In this document: positions 47,112 to 56,284 of the stretch, piece by piece
How the letters are laid out: every line of letters starts with the position of its first letter
How positions within the stretch are numbered: position 1 is the first letter of the stretch
NCBI RefSeq assembly: GCF_003226565.1
Contig: NZ_QKOE01000006.1
Location: 1 to 64,000 of the forward strand
Direction of reading: 5' to 3'
DNA length: 64,000 nucleotides
Source: Parazoarcus communis SWub3 = DSM 12120
GTDB taxonomy: Bacteria > Pseudomonadota > Gammaproteobacteria > Burkholderiales > Rhodocyclaceae
Program-made: the position numbers and the translations under genes
The notes under the pieces: model-generated
The model's database searches: none
Told to the model about the DNA's origin: nothing
The model's input: the letters and a program-made list of their open reading frames with translations, nothing else

Positions 47112-48479
47112 ATGCCCAGATATCTGCAGGAAAAACCCCAGTACGCCGTAGTCGCGGCAGTTCAACTGCCCAATGTCAGCGACCTTGAGTTCGACGCCTC
47201 ACTGACCGAACTGCGCGAGCTGGCCAAGACCCTGGGCATCACCGTGGTACACACCTTCGTGCAGAAGCGCAGCGGTTTCGACACCACCGCCTATCTGGGT
47301 GTGGGCAAGCGCGAGGAGATCCGTCTTTTCGTCGATCACGAAACCGCTTTTGACGGCGAGGACCCTGCTGCCCGCAGGGTGTCGCATCTGCCCGGACCGA
47401 TCGACTTCCTTCTCGTCGATCACGAGATCTCGCCATCCCAGGCGCGCAATCTGGAGAAGGAAACCGGCTGCGAGGTCATGGACCGCACCATGGTCATCCT
47501 CGAGATCTTCCACCGCAACGCGCGCTCGCGCGCGGCCAAGGCCCAGGTCGAGATCGCCCGCCTTGGCTACATGGCGCCACGCCTGCGCGAAGCGGCCAAG
47601 CTGGCTGGCCCACAGGGACGGCAGCGCAGTGGCGTGGGCGGACGCGGTTCAGGTGAATCACACACCGAACTCGACCGCCGCAAGATCCGCGACCGCATCG
47701 CCGAACTGCAGCTGGAAATCCTTGCCATGGAAGCCGAGCGCAAGACCCAGCGTGCACGCCGCCAGTCGCGTCAGAGTCAGGCCAGTGTGGCCCTGGTCGG
47801 CTACACCAATGCCGGCAAATCCACACTGATGCGCGCGCTGACCGGTAGCGAGGTCCTGGTGGCCAACAAGTTGTTCGCCACCCTGGACACCACGGTACGC
47901 ACCCTGTATCCGGAAAGCGTGCCGCGCGTACTGGTCAGCGACACGGTGGGCTTCATCAAGAACCTGCCCCACGGCCTGGTCGCCTCGTTCAAATCCACCC
48001 TGGACGAAGCCCTGGACGCCGCCCTGCTGCTGCATGTCATCGATGCCAGCGACCCTGGTTTCGAGCGTCAGCTCAAGGTCACCGACGAGGTGCTGGCCGA
48101 GATCGGCGCCGACGACATCCCGCGCATCCGCGTATTCAACAAGATCGACCATGTCGGGGACGAAGCCGCCCAGGCCGAGTGCGAAGCCATGCTGAAGGCG
48201 CAATACCCCGACTGTGTCGTCATGAGCGCCCGCCGCCCGGACGAAGTCGCCCGTCTGCGCCAGACCATCGTCACTTTCTTCCAGCGCGATCTGATCGAAG
48301 CCGAGCTGTTCCTGCCGTGGTCGGCCCAGCAACGGCGCAAGGACATCTACGCCAGTTGCGAGGTCATCGACGAGCGCGCCGACGAAGCCGGCGCCTACTT
48401 CAAACTACGGGGCGAGCCCGCTGTGGTGGACGACCTGCGGGCGCAGTTCGCCATGCTGGACAGCCCCGACGAGGCCTGA
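47112..48479 (+). CDS. hflX: GTPase HflX
   Basis: The product is 455 aa, a ribosome-binding GTPase that rescues or splits stalled ribosomes. The N-terminal HflX domain has YLGVGKREEI, DHEISPSQARNLEKETGCEV and MDRTMVILEIFHRNARS; the G domain has GYTNAGKST (230-238), DTVGFI and NKID. The gene is not next to hfq, where HflX often lies. A nested inverted repeat precedes it. Confidence 0.92.
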   Translation: MPRYLQEKPQYAVVAAVQLPNVSDLEFDASLTELRELAKTLGITVVHTFVQKRSGFDTTAYLGVGKREEIRLFVDHETAFDGEDPAARRVSHLPGPIDFLLVDHEISPSQARNLEKETGCEVMDRTMVILEIFHRNARSRAAKAQVEIARLGYMAPRLREAAKLAGPQGRQRSGVGGRGSGESHTELDRRKIRDRIAELQLEILAMEAERKTQRARRQSRQSQASVALVGYTNAGKSTLMRALTGSEVLVANKLFATLDTTVRTLYPESVPRVLVSDTVGFIKNLPHGLVASFKSTLDEALDAALLLHVIDASDPGFERQLKVTDEVLAEIGADDIPRIRVFNKIDHVGDEAAQAECEAMLKAQYPDCVVMSARRPDEVARLRQTIVTFFQRDLIEAELFLPWSAQQRRKDIYASCEVIDERADEAGAYFKLRGEPAVVDDLRAQFAMLDSPDEA

Positions 48480-48589
48480 GCCCTGGCCTGCTGCAACCCG
48501 GCCCCCTGGCCTGACCGGCCCGGCAATCACCATCACGCCCTGACAAGGGTCATCTTCAATCTGGCAGGCCGGGTGGAGTCACTACCGTA

Positions 48590-49441
48590 CTACTCCAGCG
48601 CAGCGGCCATCAGTGCCGCCAGGCCGGTCGTCGGACGACCGATCAACTGGCTCAGCTGACACTGATCATCAAACAAGCCGCCCTGCGATGCACCACGGTC
48701 CGAGTTGGCCAGCAATTCGGCCAGCGGCGCCGGCAGGCCTGCATCCAGCAATGCCGCCTTGAACCCGGCCTCGTCCAGATCCACGTAGGGAATCGCCTTG
48801 CCCGACTGCCGACTCAACTCGGCGGCAAACTCGCTCAACGTATAGGCCTCATCGCCCGCCAGTTCATACACCTTGCCGGCCTGCCCCGGCGTAGTCAGTA
48901 CCACTGCGGCAGCTTCGGCATAGTCGGCACGCGCGGCAGACGCAATTCGCCCGTCCCCGGCACAACCAATGAATGCACCGTGAGCCAGCGCTGGCGGCAC
49001 ACTGGCCAGGTAGTTTTCGGTATACCAGCCGTTGCGCAGCACGACGGCGGGCACACCGGACGACTGCAACCAGGCTTCGGTCTCAAGGTGTTCCTCACGC
49101 AAGGCCAAGGGCGAGGTGTCGGCATGCAGCAGGCTGGTGTAGGCCAGCAGCGCAACCCCCGCGCGTCGGGCCGCATCAATGACATTGCGGTGCTGAACCG
49201 AGCGCTGACCGACTTCGCTGGAAGACACCAGCAGGATTTTCTCCGCGCCCTTGAAAGCGGCATCGAGCGAAGCCGGTTGGGTGTAGTCGGCCTGACGGAC
49301 GACGACCCCCAACGCAGCCAGATCGGCCACGCTCTCGGGTCGACGCACAGCAGCGACGATCTGTGTGGCAGGCATCCGGCTCAACAAGGACTGGATGACA
49401 AGGCGGCCAAGCTGGCCGGAAGCGCCGGTAACGACGATCAT
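48590..49441 (-). CDS. qorB: NmrA-like NAD(P)-dependent quinone oxidoreductase (QorB type)
   Basis: The product is 283 aa. The Rossmann motif is VTGASGQLGRLV at the N-terminus; SSEVGQRSVQHRNVIDAA and NGWYTENYLASV match QorB/YtfG. These enzymes reduce quinones with NADPH. It is divergent from an HxlR gene as in E. coli ytfG-ytfH. AAAGGGAG precedes the ATG. Confidence 0.9.
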   Translation of the reverse strand: MIVVTGASGQLGRLVIQSLLSRMPATQIVAAVRRPESVADLAALGVVVRQADYTQPASLDAAFKGAEKILLVSSSEVGQRSVQHRNVIDAARRAGVALLAYTSLLHADTSPLALREEHLETEAWLQSSGVPAVVLRNGWYTENYLASVPPALAHGAFIGCAGDGRIASAARADYAEAAAVVLTTPGQAGKVYELAGDEAYTLSEFAAELSRQSGKAIPYVDLDEAGFKAALLDAGLPAPLAELLANSDRGASQGGLFDDQCQLSQLIGRPTTGLAALMAAALE

Positions 49442-49501
49442 GATGTGAACTCCCTTTAAGTTGGAAGGTTGCGATGGAGAGATCACAGCCTATCGCCTAT
49501 A

Positions 49502-49534
49502 CTAACTTTTTGTAAGTACGCACCAAAAGGTTAG
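49502..49534. promoter_or_regulatory. Palindromic operator between qorB and its HxlR gene
   Basis: CTAACTTTTTG (49502-49512) and CAAAAGGTTAG (49524-49534) are inverted copies with one mismatch, centres 22 bases apart, ending four bases before the HxlR ATG. The spacing of two helical turns fits a dimeric winged-helix repressor acting on both genes. Confidence 0.7.
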
Positions 49535-49537
49535 CTT

Positions 49538-49942
49538 ATGTCCCCCTATTTCACTCGCTCCGCCACCACGCTCACTCAGGTGATGGCACAGACCGGCCGC
49601 GGTGACCTGTTCGCCGAGCGCTGCCCCTCACGCGAAGTCCTGAAGCACGTCACCAGCCGCTGGGGCGTGCTGGTGCTGCTGGCGCTGCGGGACGGGACTC
49701 AGCGCTTCAGCGATCTGCGACGCAAGATCGGCGGCGTCAGCGAAAAGATGCTTGCGCAGACGCTGCAGTGGCTGGAGGGAGACGGCTTCGTGCTGCGGGT
49801 GTCCTACCCGGTGGTACCGCCCCATGTCGAGTATTCGCTGACCCCGATGGGACAGGAAGTGGCCCAACGTGTGATCGGACTCGCCGACTGGATCGAGTTG
49901 AACCTGGCGCAGATACTGCAGGCGCAGTCGGCCATGAAATGA
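49538..49942 (+). CDS. HxlR-family redox-sensing regulator (QorR/YtfH type)
   Basis: The product is 134 aa. A conserved N-terminal cysteine sits in ERCPSREVLKHVTSRWGVLV, the position used by QorR-type repressors for thiol oxidation sensing. The winged helix includes RFSDLRRKIGGVSEKMLAQTL. It likely represses the divergent quinone reductase and itself, releasing on quinone or oxidant stress. The mechanism is inferred from the family. Confidence 0.88.
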   Translation: MSPYFTRSATTLTQVMAQTGRGDLFAERCPSREVLKHVTSRWGVLVLLALRDGTQRFSDLRRKIGGVSEKMLAQTLQWLEGDGFVLRVSYPVVPPHVEYSLTPMGQEVAQRVIGLADWIELNLAQILQAQSAMK

Positions 49943-49981
49943 AAGGACGCCATCGCAAAAACAGGCCGAGCCTCCGACAAC

Positions 49982-50007
49982 ATCATTTCGCAACATCATT
50001 GCTATTG
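49982..50007. promoter_or_regulatory. Candidate Zur-type operator upstream of the DUF1826 gene
   Basis: ATCATTTCGCAACATCATTG continues with CTATTG; it shares ATCATTT, CGCAAC and ATTGC with the element at 37173-37200 upstream of the ZnuD genes. GCAAC-N3-ATTGC is an inverted repeat in both. Confidence 0.45.
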
Positions 50008-50089
50008 CAACAGAACTGCAAATAAAATCTACCTCCCATGACCCGACCGTTTCCCTCATGTCGGTTTCCCCGCGCCGGAGGAAGATCTG

Positions 50090-50764
50090 ATGCCCCTTGA
50101 TTCAACAACACGATACCGCCCGATCGCCCTCACACAGAGCGGAGCCCACACCCACCGCAGTGACCAGGTAGCGACCTTGCTTCGCATCTTCGACCCATCG
50201 GTCCAGCTCGCGTTATGGCACCGCCCCGGCAACCCCGCCATCGAACAATACCTTGACGCCGAGCACGACAATCTGGGTAGCGGCTTGCGCCGGAGCTGTA
50301 CGCCAGGTGAGCATCTCGATCTGTCTTCCCTTCCCGCCGGTGCCGGACGGGAAGCCCTGGCTGCCGACATTGGCATACTGAGCGAGTTGCTGGGGGACCT
50401 GCTCGGCTGCGATCAACTTGGCGTTCGACTGGAGGTCATCCGCGGCGCCATGTGCCCCCGCCTGCATGTCGACCGCGTTGGTATCCGCCTGCTCTGTACC
50501 TACCGCGGTCCGGGAACGGAATGGATCGACGACGATAAGGTGGACCGCAGCAAACTCGGTCCGGGCGCCAACGGGCTACCCGATGCGATTTCCGGTTTGT
50601 ATGGCGCTTCGACCACGGTCGAACGCGTTGCGCCGTTCGATGTCGCCCTGCTCAAGGGCAGCGCCTGGCAAGGTAATGCCGGGAGGGGCGTCATCCACCG
50701 TTCGCCCTTGCCCGAGGCGGGCAGCCTGCCCCGCGTACTGGTCGCCATCGATCCCATATGGTGA
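50090..50764 (+). CDS. DUF1826 protein (zinc-response associated)
   Basis: The product is 224 aa, DUF1826: the conserved MCPRLHVDRVGIRLLCTYRG and the WQGNAGRGVIHRSP segments suggest a metal-binding cupin-like fold with His residues. In other Proteobacteria these genes lie in zinc-limitation (Zur) regulons beside COG0523 chaperones, but none is adjacent here. GGAGGAAG precedes the ATG. Confidence 0.8.
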   Translation: MPLDSTTRYRPIALTQSGAHTHRSDQVATLLRIFDPSVQLALWHRPGNPAIEQYLDAEHDNLGSGLRRSCTPGEHLDLSSLPAGAGREALAADIGILSELLGDLLGCDQLGVRLEVIRGAMCPRLHVDRVGIRLLCTYRGPGTEWIDDDKVDRSKLGPGANGLPDAISGLYGASTTVERVAPFDVALLKGSAWQGNAGRGVIHRSPLPEAGSLPRVLVAIDPIW

Positions 50765-50793
50765 GCCCCGCCTGGTCCGGAAGCGCCCGATAT

Positions 50794-50837
50794 AAAAAAT
50801 CGGGCCTGTCGTCAGCTCAACACCCGACGACAGGCCC
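50794..50837 (-). terminator. Rho-independent terminator of the asparaginase-symporter operon
   Basis: GGGCCTGTCGTC (50802-50813) and GACGACAGGCCC (50826-50837) form a perfect 12-bp stem; on the minus strand it is followed by ATTTTTTA. It may also serve the convergent DUF1826 gene. Confidence 0.92.
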
Positions 50838-50880
50838 TGTTATCGCGTATTGACCTCAGTCAGCTGCGGATTTCAGCAGT

Positions 50881-52296
50881 TCACTTCCAGGCCTTGCGAT
50901 CCAGATCCAGATCGGCAAACCGCGAGGCCTCGAACTCCGGCCGCTCATTGCCCGCCTTCAACTGGCTGCGATAGTCGTTCAGCACCCGCATCGCCACCGG
51001 AAACAACATCAGGATGGCCAGCAGGTTGACCAGGGCCAACAAGCCCATCAACGGATCGGAGAAGAAGAACACCGAAGTTGCGCCCGGCGCACTCGCCCCC
51101 AACAGCACCACGCCAATCACCAACCAACGCAGGATGTGCACCGCGGCAGGGCTCTCCACCAGTTCGACCAGTGCAGTCTCACCCAGGTAGTAGTTGTACA
51201 TGATCGAGCTGAACGCGAACAGGAACACGGCAAAGGTCAGGTAGTACTGCGTCCAGCTACCAAGGTGATAGACCAGGGACTGCTGGGTCAGCACCACGCC
51301 ACTGACCCCTTCGGCACCCGGCACATACACCCCGCCGAGCAGGATCACGAAGGCGGTTGCCGAACATACCAGCATGGTGTCGATGAACACGGACAAAGCC
51401 TGCGTGATACCCTGGCTGACCGGGTGATGCACGTCGGCCGTCGCTGCAACGTTCGGTGCCGACCCCAGGCCAGCCTCGTTCGAGAACAGTCCGCGTCGCA
51501 GTCCTTGCGCCAGCGCCGCACCCATGCCGCCACCGACCGCCTCTTCCAGCCCGAAGGCATTGGCAAAGATCGAACCCAGCACGCGCGGCAACTCGCCGAT
51601 GTTCATGACGATGATCAGCAGGGCAATGCCGATGTAGGTCAGCGCCATCACCGGAACCACCACATCGGCCGCCTTGGCGATGCGCTTGATCCCTCCGTAG
51701 ATGATGAAACCCGTGATGACTGCCAGCAGGACACCGGTAATCAGGCGATCGACCCCCAGGCTGTCATTGACCGCCCCGGCAATGGTGTTGCCCTGGAAGG
51801 CATTGAAGCCAAAGGCAAAGGAACCAATGAGGCACACCGCGTAGACCACCCCCAGCCAGCGGTACTGATCACCCAGGCCATGGCGGATATAACTTGCCGG
51901 CCCGCCGCGGAAGGTGCCGTCCGCCGCCCTGCGTTTGTACACCTGGGCCAGCGTACACTCCACCAGACTGGTTGCCATGCCGACCAGCGCAATCGCCCAC
52001 ATCCAGAACACCGCCCCTGGCCCGCCCAGCGTGATCGCTACGGCCACACCGGCAATATTGCCACCGCCAACACGCCCGCCAACCGAGATCAGCAGGGCCT
52101 GACGCGCGCTGATCTGGTTGGGGTCGGCATGCTGGTACTTGGGCAACAGCACGCGGAACATGCGGCCAAAGAACTGGAACTGGACAAAGCCGGTAACGAT
52201 GGTCATGAACACCCCGAAGATGACCAGGATGGGGATCAATGACCACCCCCAGGTCAGGTCTTCGAGCACGGTAAAGAACTTGGTGATGTACTCCAT
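50881..52296 (-). CDS. AGCS-family sodium:amino-acid symporter (second copy)
   Basis: The product is 471 aa. The AGCS signature is present (GGGNIAGVAVAITLGGPGAVFWMW, FSNEAGLGSAPNVAATADVHHP). It is clearly different from the dad-operon copy. Placed downstream of asparaginase and a racemase, it may import Asn, Asp or other amino acids. The ATG at 52296 has GGAG six bases upstream; 180 bases with a small hairpin separate it from asparaginase. Confidence 0.93.
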   Translation of the reverse strand: MEYITKFFTVLEDLTWGWSLIPILVIFGVFMTIVTGFVQFQFFGRMFRVLLPKYQHADPNQISARQALLISVGGRVGGGNIAGVAVAITLGGPGAVFWMWAIALVGMATSLVECTLAQVYKRRAADGTFRGGPASYIRHGLGDQYRWLGVVYAVCLIGSFAFGFNAFQGNTIAGAVNDSLGVDRLITGVLLAVITGFIIYGGIKRIAKAADVVVPVMALTYIGIALLIIVMNIGELPRVLGSIFANAFGLEEAVGGGMGAALAQGLRRGLFSNEAGLGSAPNVAATADVHHPVSQGITQALSVFIDTMLVCSATAFVILLGGVYVPGAEGVSGVVLTQQSLVYHLGSWTQYYLTFAVFLFAFSSIMYNYYLGETALVELVESPAAVHILRWLVIGVVLLGASAPGATSVFFFSDPLMGLLALVNLLAILMLFPVAMRVLNDYRSQLKAGNERPEFEASRFADLDLDRKAWK

Positions 52297-52475
52297 CTGC
52301 CACTCCATTTTGCTGTTTTGTCTGTCCTGCACCGCCGCCAACCCTTGTGTCCAGGCTGTTCATGCGATGAGGGTCTGTCACGGCAGCACCGGCATCAAGC
52401 CAGCCCCGCCACCGGGGTTGAACAACCTGCACCCTTGACGGGCCACTGCCGCAACGCTGGGCTGCGGCAGCGGGC

Positions 52476-53495
52476 TCAGGCAGGCTCCGAGCACTCTCCA
52501 CACAGGGGCAGGGGCATCTGGCGGCGCACCGCATCCGGCTCCAGCCCACAGGAAATCAGGTGATGCAGCTTGGTCACTGCGGCTTCCACGGTCAGATCGC
52601 CACCACCCACAACCCCGGCGCCGGCCAGCGCCGACCCGGTCGCGTACTTGGCCTGATCCACACCACCGCGCTGACATTGGGTCAGGTTGACGATGACGGT
52701 GCCGCGCGCACTGGCCGCGGCAAGCGCATCCAGAAAACCCGGCATGGCCACCGGCCCGTTACCTGCGCCATAGGTTTGCAGCACCAGCCCTGCCAACGGT
52801 GGCGCCAACAGGTGTTGCAGACGCGCGGACGACAGCCCGGGGTAGAGACGCAGCACCGCAACCTCCTGCATGCCCGGCTCGACCACCTGGAAATGCTCTG
52901 CGCGAGGCATTGGCAGCACGGCCGCAGCGTTGATATCGATATTGATGCCGACGCGGGCCAGCGCAGCATGGTTGGGCGAATCAAAGGCTGCGAAATCGGC
53001 GCTGGCGACCTTGGTCGCGCGGTTGCCGCGCAGCAAGCGGTCGTGGAAGAACAAGCCGACCTCGGGCACCGGGTAACGCGCAGCGATCAATAAGGCGCTG
53101 GTCAGGTTGTTGCGCGCATCGTTACGCGGCTCGCACAAGGGGATCTGCGAACCGGTGACGATCACCGGCTTGCGCAGTCCCTGCAATGCAAACGACAGCG
53201 CCGACGCGGTGTAAGCCATGGTGTCGGTACCGTGGATGACGACAAACCCATCGTAGTCGGCATAACGTGCGGCAATATCCGCCGCAATCGTGTGCCAATC
53301 AGCGGGCTGGGCCTCAGCACTGTCGATCAGACGGTCATACTCCACCAGATCCCAGGCCGGCATGCCGTCCTTGCCAGCCGCCGGCAAGGTCGTGGCCAGG
53401 GCCGCTTCCAGCCCGCCGTCCGGCGCATAGCCTGCAGCCGACGGCTTCATGCCAAAAGTGCCGCCGGTGTACAGGATGCAGATGCGCGGCGTCAT
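52476..53495 (-). CDS. ansA: L-asparaginase (type I, cytoplasmic)
   Basis: The product is 339 aa with no signal peptide. The catalytic Thr motifs are YTGGTFGM (residues 9-16) and VIHGTDTMAYTASAL. It hydrolyses asparagine to aspartate. Its start overlaps the racemase stop by four bases (ATGA), so the two are translationally coupled. Confidence 0.93.
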   Translation of the reverse strand: MTPRICILYTGGTFGMKPSAAGYAPDGGLEAALATTLPAAGKDGMPAWDLVEYDRLIDSAEAQPADWHTIAADIAARYADYDGFVVIHGTDTMAYTASALSFALQGLRKPVIVTGSQIPLCEPRNDARNNLTSALLIAARYPVPEVGLFFHDRLLRGNRATKVASADFAAFDSPNHAALARVGINIDINAAAVLPMPRAEHFQVVEPGMQEVAVLRLYPGLSSARLQHLLAPPLAGLVLQTYGAGNGPVAMPGFLDALAAASARGTVIVNLTQCQRGGVDQAKYATGSALAGAGVVGGGDLTVEAAVTKLHHLISCGLEPDAVRRQMPLPLCGECSEPA

Positions 53496-54235
53496 GCGCC
53501 CGCTCCTGCACGGGACGGCCGCGGCGTCAGCGACAGCCGAGCCAGCGCCGAGGCCAGCAGATCAGTGACGTCGATCGCACGCGGGATGTCGCGGCGACAG
53601 GGGATCAAGGGCAACTCGGTACAGGCCAGCAGCGCCACATCGGCACGCAGGCTACCCAACACCGCATCGAAACGGGCGACAACGTCGGGCGCATCGCCAC
53701 CGCGTTGCTTCACGTCATAAATCACCTGATGCAGGGCATCGAGATCTGCCGGTAACTCGATATCCGCATACTGGGGCAGACTGCGGTAGGCCGACCACGG
53801 CCCCATGTCCATCACCGGGCGGGCGCCCAGCAGGGCCACCCGTGCAATCCCCTGATCGGCCAGAAAATCGCGCACGACGTCGGCCACCGACACCAGTTGC
53901 GCCGGCAGCCCCAGCGCGGCGAGCCGGTCGGCGTAATGATTGAGCGTGTTGCAGGCAATGCCGTAGTAATCCACCTGTTCGGCGAGCGCCGTCGCGGTGC
54001 GCTGCATGGCTTGCCATACCTGGGCATCGTTGGCTGCCAGCTCCATCGACAAGCCGAGTTCGGGCACCGAAAAAATCACCACCTCGGGCGCATCGAGATC
54101 GCCCCGGTAGTCTTCACCAAACCACTGGCGGTTGGCCCGCAGTATCTTGCTCCACAGATCGACGCCGGCCTCGGGTCCGGATCCGGTGATGATGCCGATA
54201 CGGCTGCGAGAGGCGTAGTGCGGGCGAACGCGCAT
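53492..54235 (-). CDS. Aspartate/glutamate racemase family protein
   Basis: The product is 247 aa. The two catalytic cysteines are in YYGIACNTLNHY and LLACTELPLI, and IGIITGSGPEAGVDLWSKI is the typical opening. It probably racemises aspartate. Coupled to asparaginase and divergent from an XRE regulator, it suggests a route from (D-)asparagine/aspartate to central metabolism. Confidence 0.88.
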   Translation of the reverse strand: MRVRPHYASRSRIGIITGSGPEAGVDLWSKILRANRQWFGEDYRGDLDAPEVVIFSVPELGLSMELAANDAQVWQAMQRTATALAEQVDYYGIACNTLNHYADRLAALGLPAQLVSVADVVRDFLADQGIARVALLGARPVMDMGPWSAYRSLPQYADIELPADLDALHQVIYDVKQRGGDAPDVVARFDAVLGSLRADVALLACTELPLIPCRRDIPRAIDVTDLLASALARLSLTPRPSRAGAGA

Positions 54236-54300
54236 AGTCTGTCCCTATGTTGTCGGCGGCCGACAGCTGGCCGCAGGGGAGCCGCCTGCCGCCGCTCCCG

Positions 54301-54338
54301 GGTTTGTCATGTCTTGTAAATATTAAAGACGCCAAACC
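54301..54338. promoter_or_regulatory. Nested inverted repeat upstream of the racemase operon
   Basis: GGTTTG (54301-54306) pairs with CAAACC (54333-54338), and inside it GTCTT (54311-54315) with AAGAC (54326-54330) around an AT-rich centre. It lies 66 bases from the racemase ATG in the divergent intergenic region and could be the XRE operator. Confidence 0.4.
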
Positions 54339-54485
54339 GGAATCGAGCAATTACGCAGGCAGAACCAGAGTGGCGCATACTGATGCTACACTTGCGCCAT
54401 CAAGCGCCATCTTCATGCATCACGCCCTGCGCCACTTCTCATTCTTGCAACCCCGGCACAGCTGGGACACCCAGGACCACAGACC

Positions 54486-55340
54486 ATGGAATCAGCCTTC
54501 GACGGAGACGACACGAGGCTGGACGATCTGTGCCGCAACCTGCGCCTGGCGTGCAGTTATCACCCCTCGATTGCGCAGGTCTGCCGCAAGCTGGGCATCA
54601 ACCGTCCGCAGTTCAACAAGTATCTCAGTGGCGCCACCCGCCCGTCGGCCCATACCCTGCAGCGCATCTGCGACTTCTTCGGCGTCGAGCCGCACGAAAT
54701 CGTGCTGCCGCACACCCGCTTCACGCAGATCCTCAGTGTGCGCCCCGCTACGCGTGCACCGGCACCGGCCGCCGACGGCAAAGGCTACATCGCCCACCTC
54801 GAACGCCTGCAGCAGCAGACGCGCAGCAGCCTGGACAAATACCTGGGCTTCTACTTCGAGTACTACTACTCGATGGCCTTTCCCGGCAGCGTGCTGCGCA
54901 GCCTGTTCTATCTGCAGCAGCGGGACGACGGCGTGCGTTACCGACGTATCGAGCGCCTGTCGCATCTCGGGCAGCGCACCAGTGGCTTTCGCTGCCGCTA
55001 CCTGGGAATGGCGCTGCACCTGAATGAACGCATCTTCCTGCTCGACTACGAGTCGCTGACCGGCAATGAGCTCACCCAGACCATCCTGTATCCGACCTAC
55101 AAAAGCCGGGTCAACAACCTGACCGGTCTCAAGATCGGCGTATCGGCCTCCGACCGACGCGAACCGGCCTGCGCGCGGGTCGTCATGCAGTACCTTGGGC
55201 ACAGCATCGACGTTCGCGGCGCACTTCGCCAGTGCGGCTTGCTGTCACCCGAAGACACCTCGATCGACCCGGACGTCCTGCGCCGCATCGACAACCGCCA
55301 GCATGGCGGCGACTATCACTTCCTTGGCCTGCCGTTCTAA
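54486..55340 (+). CDS. XRE-family regulator with C-terminal sensor-like domain
   Basis: The product is 284 aa. The N-terminal HTH is QVCRKLGINRPQFNKYLSG with the recognition-helix pattern of Xre/Cro proteins; a long C-terminal part (residues about 100-284) with LDKYLGFYFEYYYSMAFPGS is unknown and may bind a ligand. It is divergent from the racemase-asparaginase operon and so its likely regulator. Confidence 0.85.
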   Translation: MESAFDGDDTRLDDLCRNLRLACSYHPSIAQVCRKLGINRPQFNKYLSGATRPSAHTLQRICDFFGVEPHEIVLPHTRFTQILSVRPATRAPAPAADGKGYIAHLERLQQQTRSSLDKYLGFYFEYYYSMAFPGSVLRSLFYLQQRDDGVRYRRIERLSHLGQRTSGFRCRYLGMALHLNERIFLLDYESLTGNELTQTILYPTYKSRVNNLTGLKIGVSASDRREPACARVVMQYLGHSIDVRGALRQCGLLSPEDTSIDPDVLRRIDNRQHGGDYHFLGLPF

Positions 55341-55352
55341 GCGGATAGACTG

Positions 55353-56195
55353 ATGCCCATCCTCCCCTTCCAGCACCTGCGCTGCCCGCTCGACGGCGGC
55401 CGCCTCCAGCCCAAGGGCAGCAGCCTGTGCTGTCCGGTCGGCCATAGTTTCGATCTTGCCAGCCAGGGTTATGTCCACCTGCTGCCCGTTCAACAAAAGC
55501 GCTCGCGCGACCCCGGCGACAGCAAGGACATGGTTGCCGCACGGCGACGTTTCCTGAACGGAGGCGCATACGCGCCAATTGCCACCGCGCTCGCGCATGC
55601 CAGCCTGAAGGGGCTGCCCGACGATGGCGTGCTGAGTTGCCTGGATGCCGGCTGCGGAGAAGGCTACTACCTGCGTCAGCTTGCCGAGGCCGCAGGCGCG
55701 ACACAAACCCTGGAGATCCTGGGCCTGGACATCTCGAAATGGGCGGTGATCGCCGCTGCCCGGCAGGACCGCCGCCCCGGCTGGGTGGTCGGCAGCAATG
55801 CCAATCTTCCGGTCGTGTCGGCAACGCTGGACCGGGTTCTGTGTCTGTTCGGCTTCCCCGTCTACAGCGAGTTCGCACGTGTGCTGAAGCGAGGTGGCCG
55901 GCTGCTGCAGGTGGATGCCGGCCCCGACCACCTGCGCGAACTGCGCGCACTGATCTACCCCAGCCTGAAGCCCGAGCGCACAAAGGAATCAGCCTTGCCC
56001 GACGGCTTCGCACACCACGCGACGGACACGGTCCGTTTCGAACTGGCGCTGCACAGCACCGAGCAGATCGCCGACCTGCTGGCCATGACGCCACACCTTC
56101 ACCGCGCCACGGCCGAGGGTCGCGCCCGGGCAGCAGCCCTGACGGCACTGACCGTCACGGTGGATGTCCGGCTGACGCAGTTCGAGCGGGTGTGA
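55353..56195 (+). CDS. rlmA: 23S rRNA (guanine-N1)-methyltransferase (RlmA type)
   Basis: The product is 280 aa. The N-terminal zinc-ribbon CPLDGGRL...CCPVGHSFDLASQGYVHLL is typical of RlmA(I), which methylates G745; the SAM site is CLDAGCGEGYYL. It starts 12 bases after the XRE gene. The plant or Gram-positive paralog TlrB/RlmA(II) is a less likely alternative. Confidence 0.88.
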   Translation: MPILPFQHLRCPLDGGRLQPKGSSLCCPVGHSFDLASQGYVHLLPVQQKRSRDPGDSKDMVAARRRFLNGGAYAPIATALAHASLKGLPDDGVLSCLDAGCGEGYYLRQLAEAAGATQTLEILGLDISKWAVIAAARQDRRPGWVVGSNANLPVVSATLDRVLCLFGFPVYSEFARVLKRGGRLLQVDAGPDHLRELRALIYPSLKPERTKESALPDGFAHHATDTVRFELALHSTEQIADLLAMTPHLHRATAEGRARAAALTALTVTVDVRLTQFERV

Positions 56196-56284
56196 GCAAG
56201 GACCACAAACCCCTGGCAAGGCTGGAAACGCACGGCGACGCACGCACAACCGCGCCAGCCCAATCACCTCACCCTGATCAGCCC

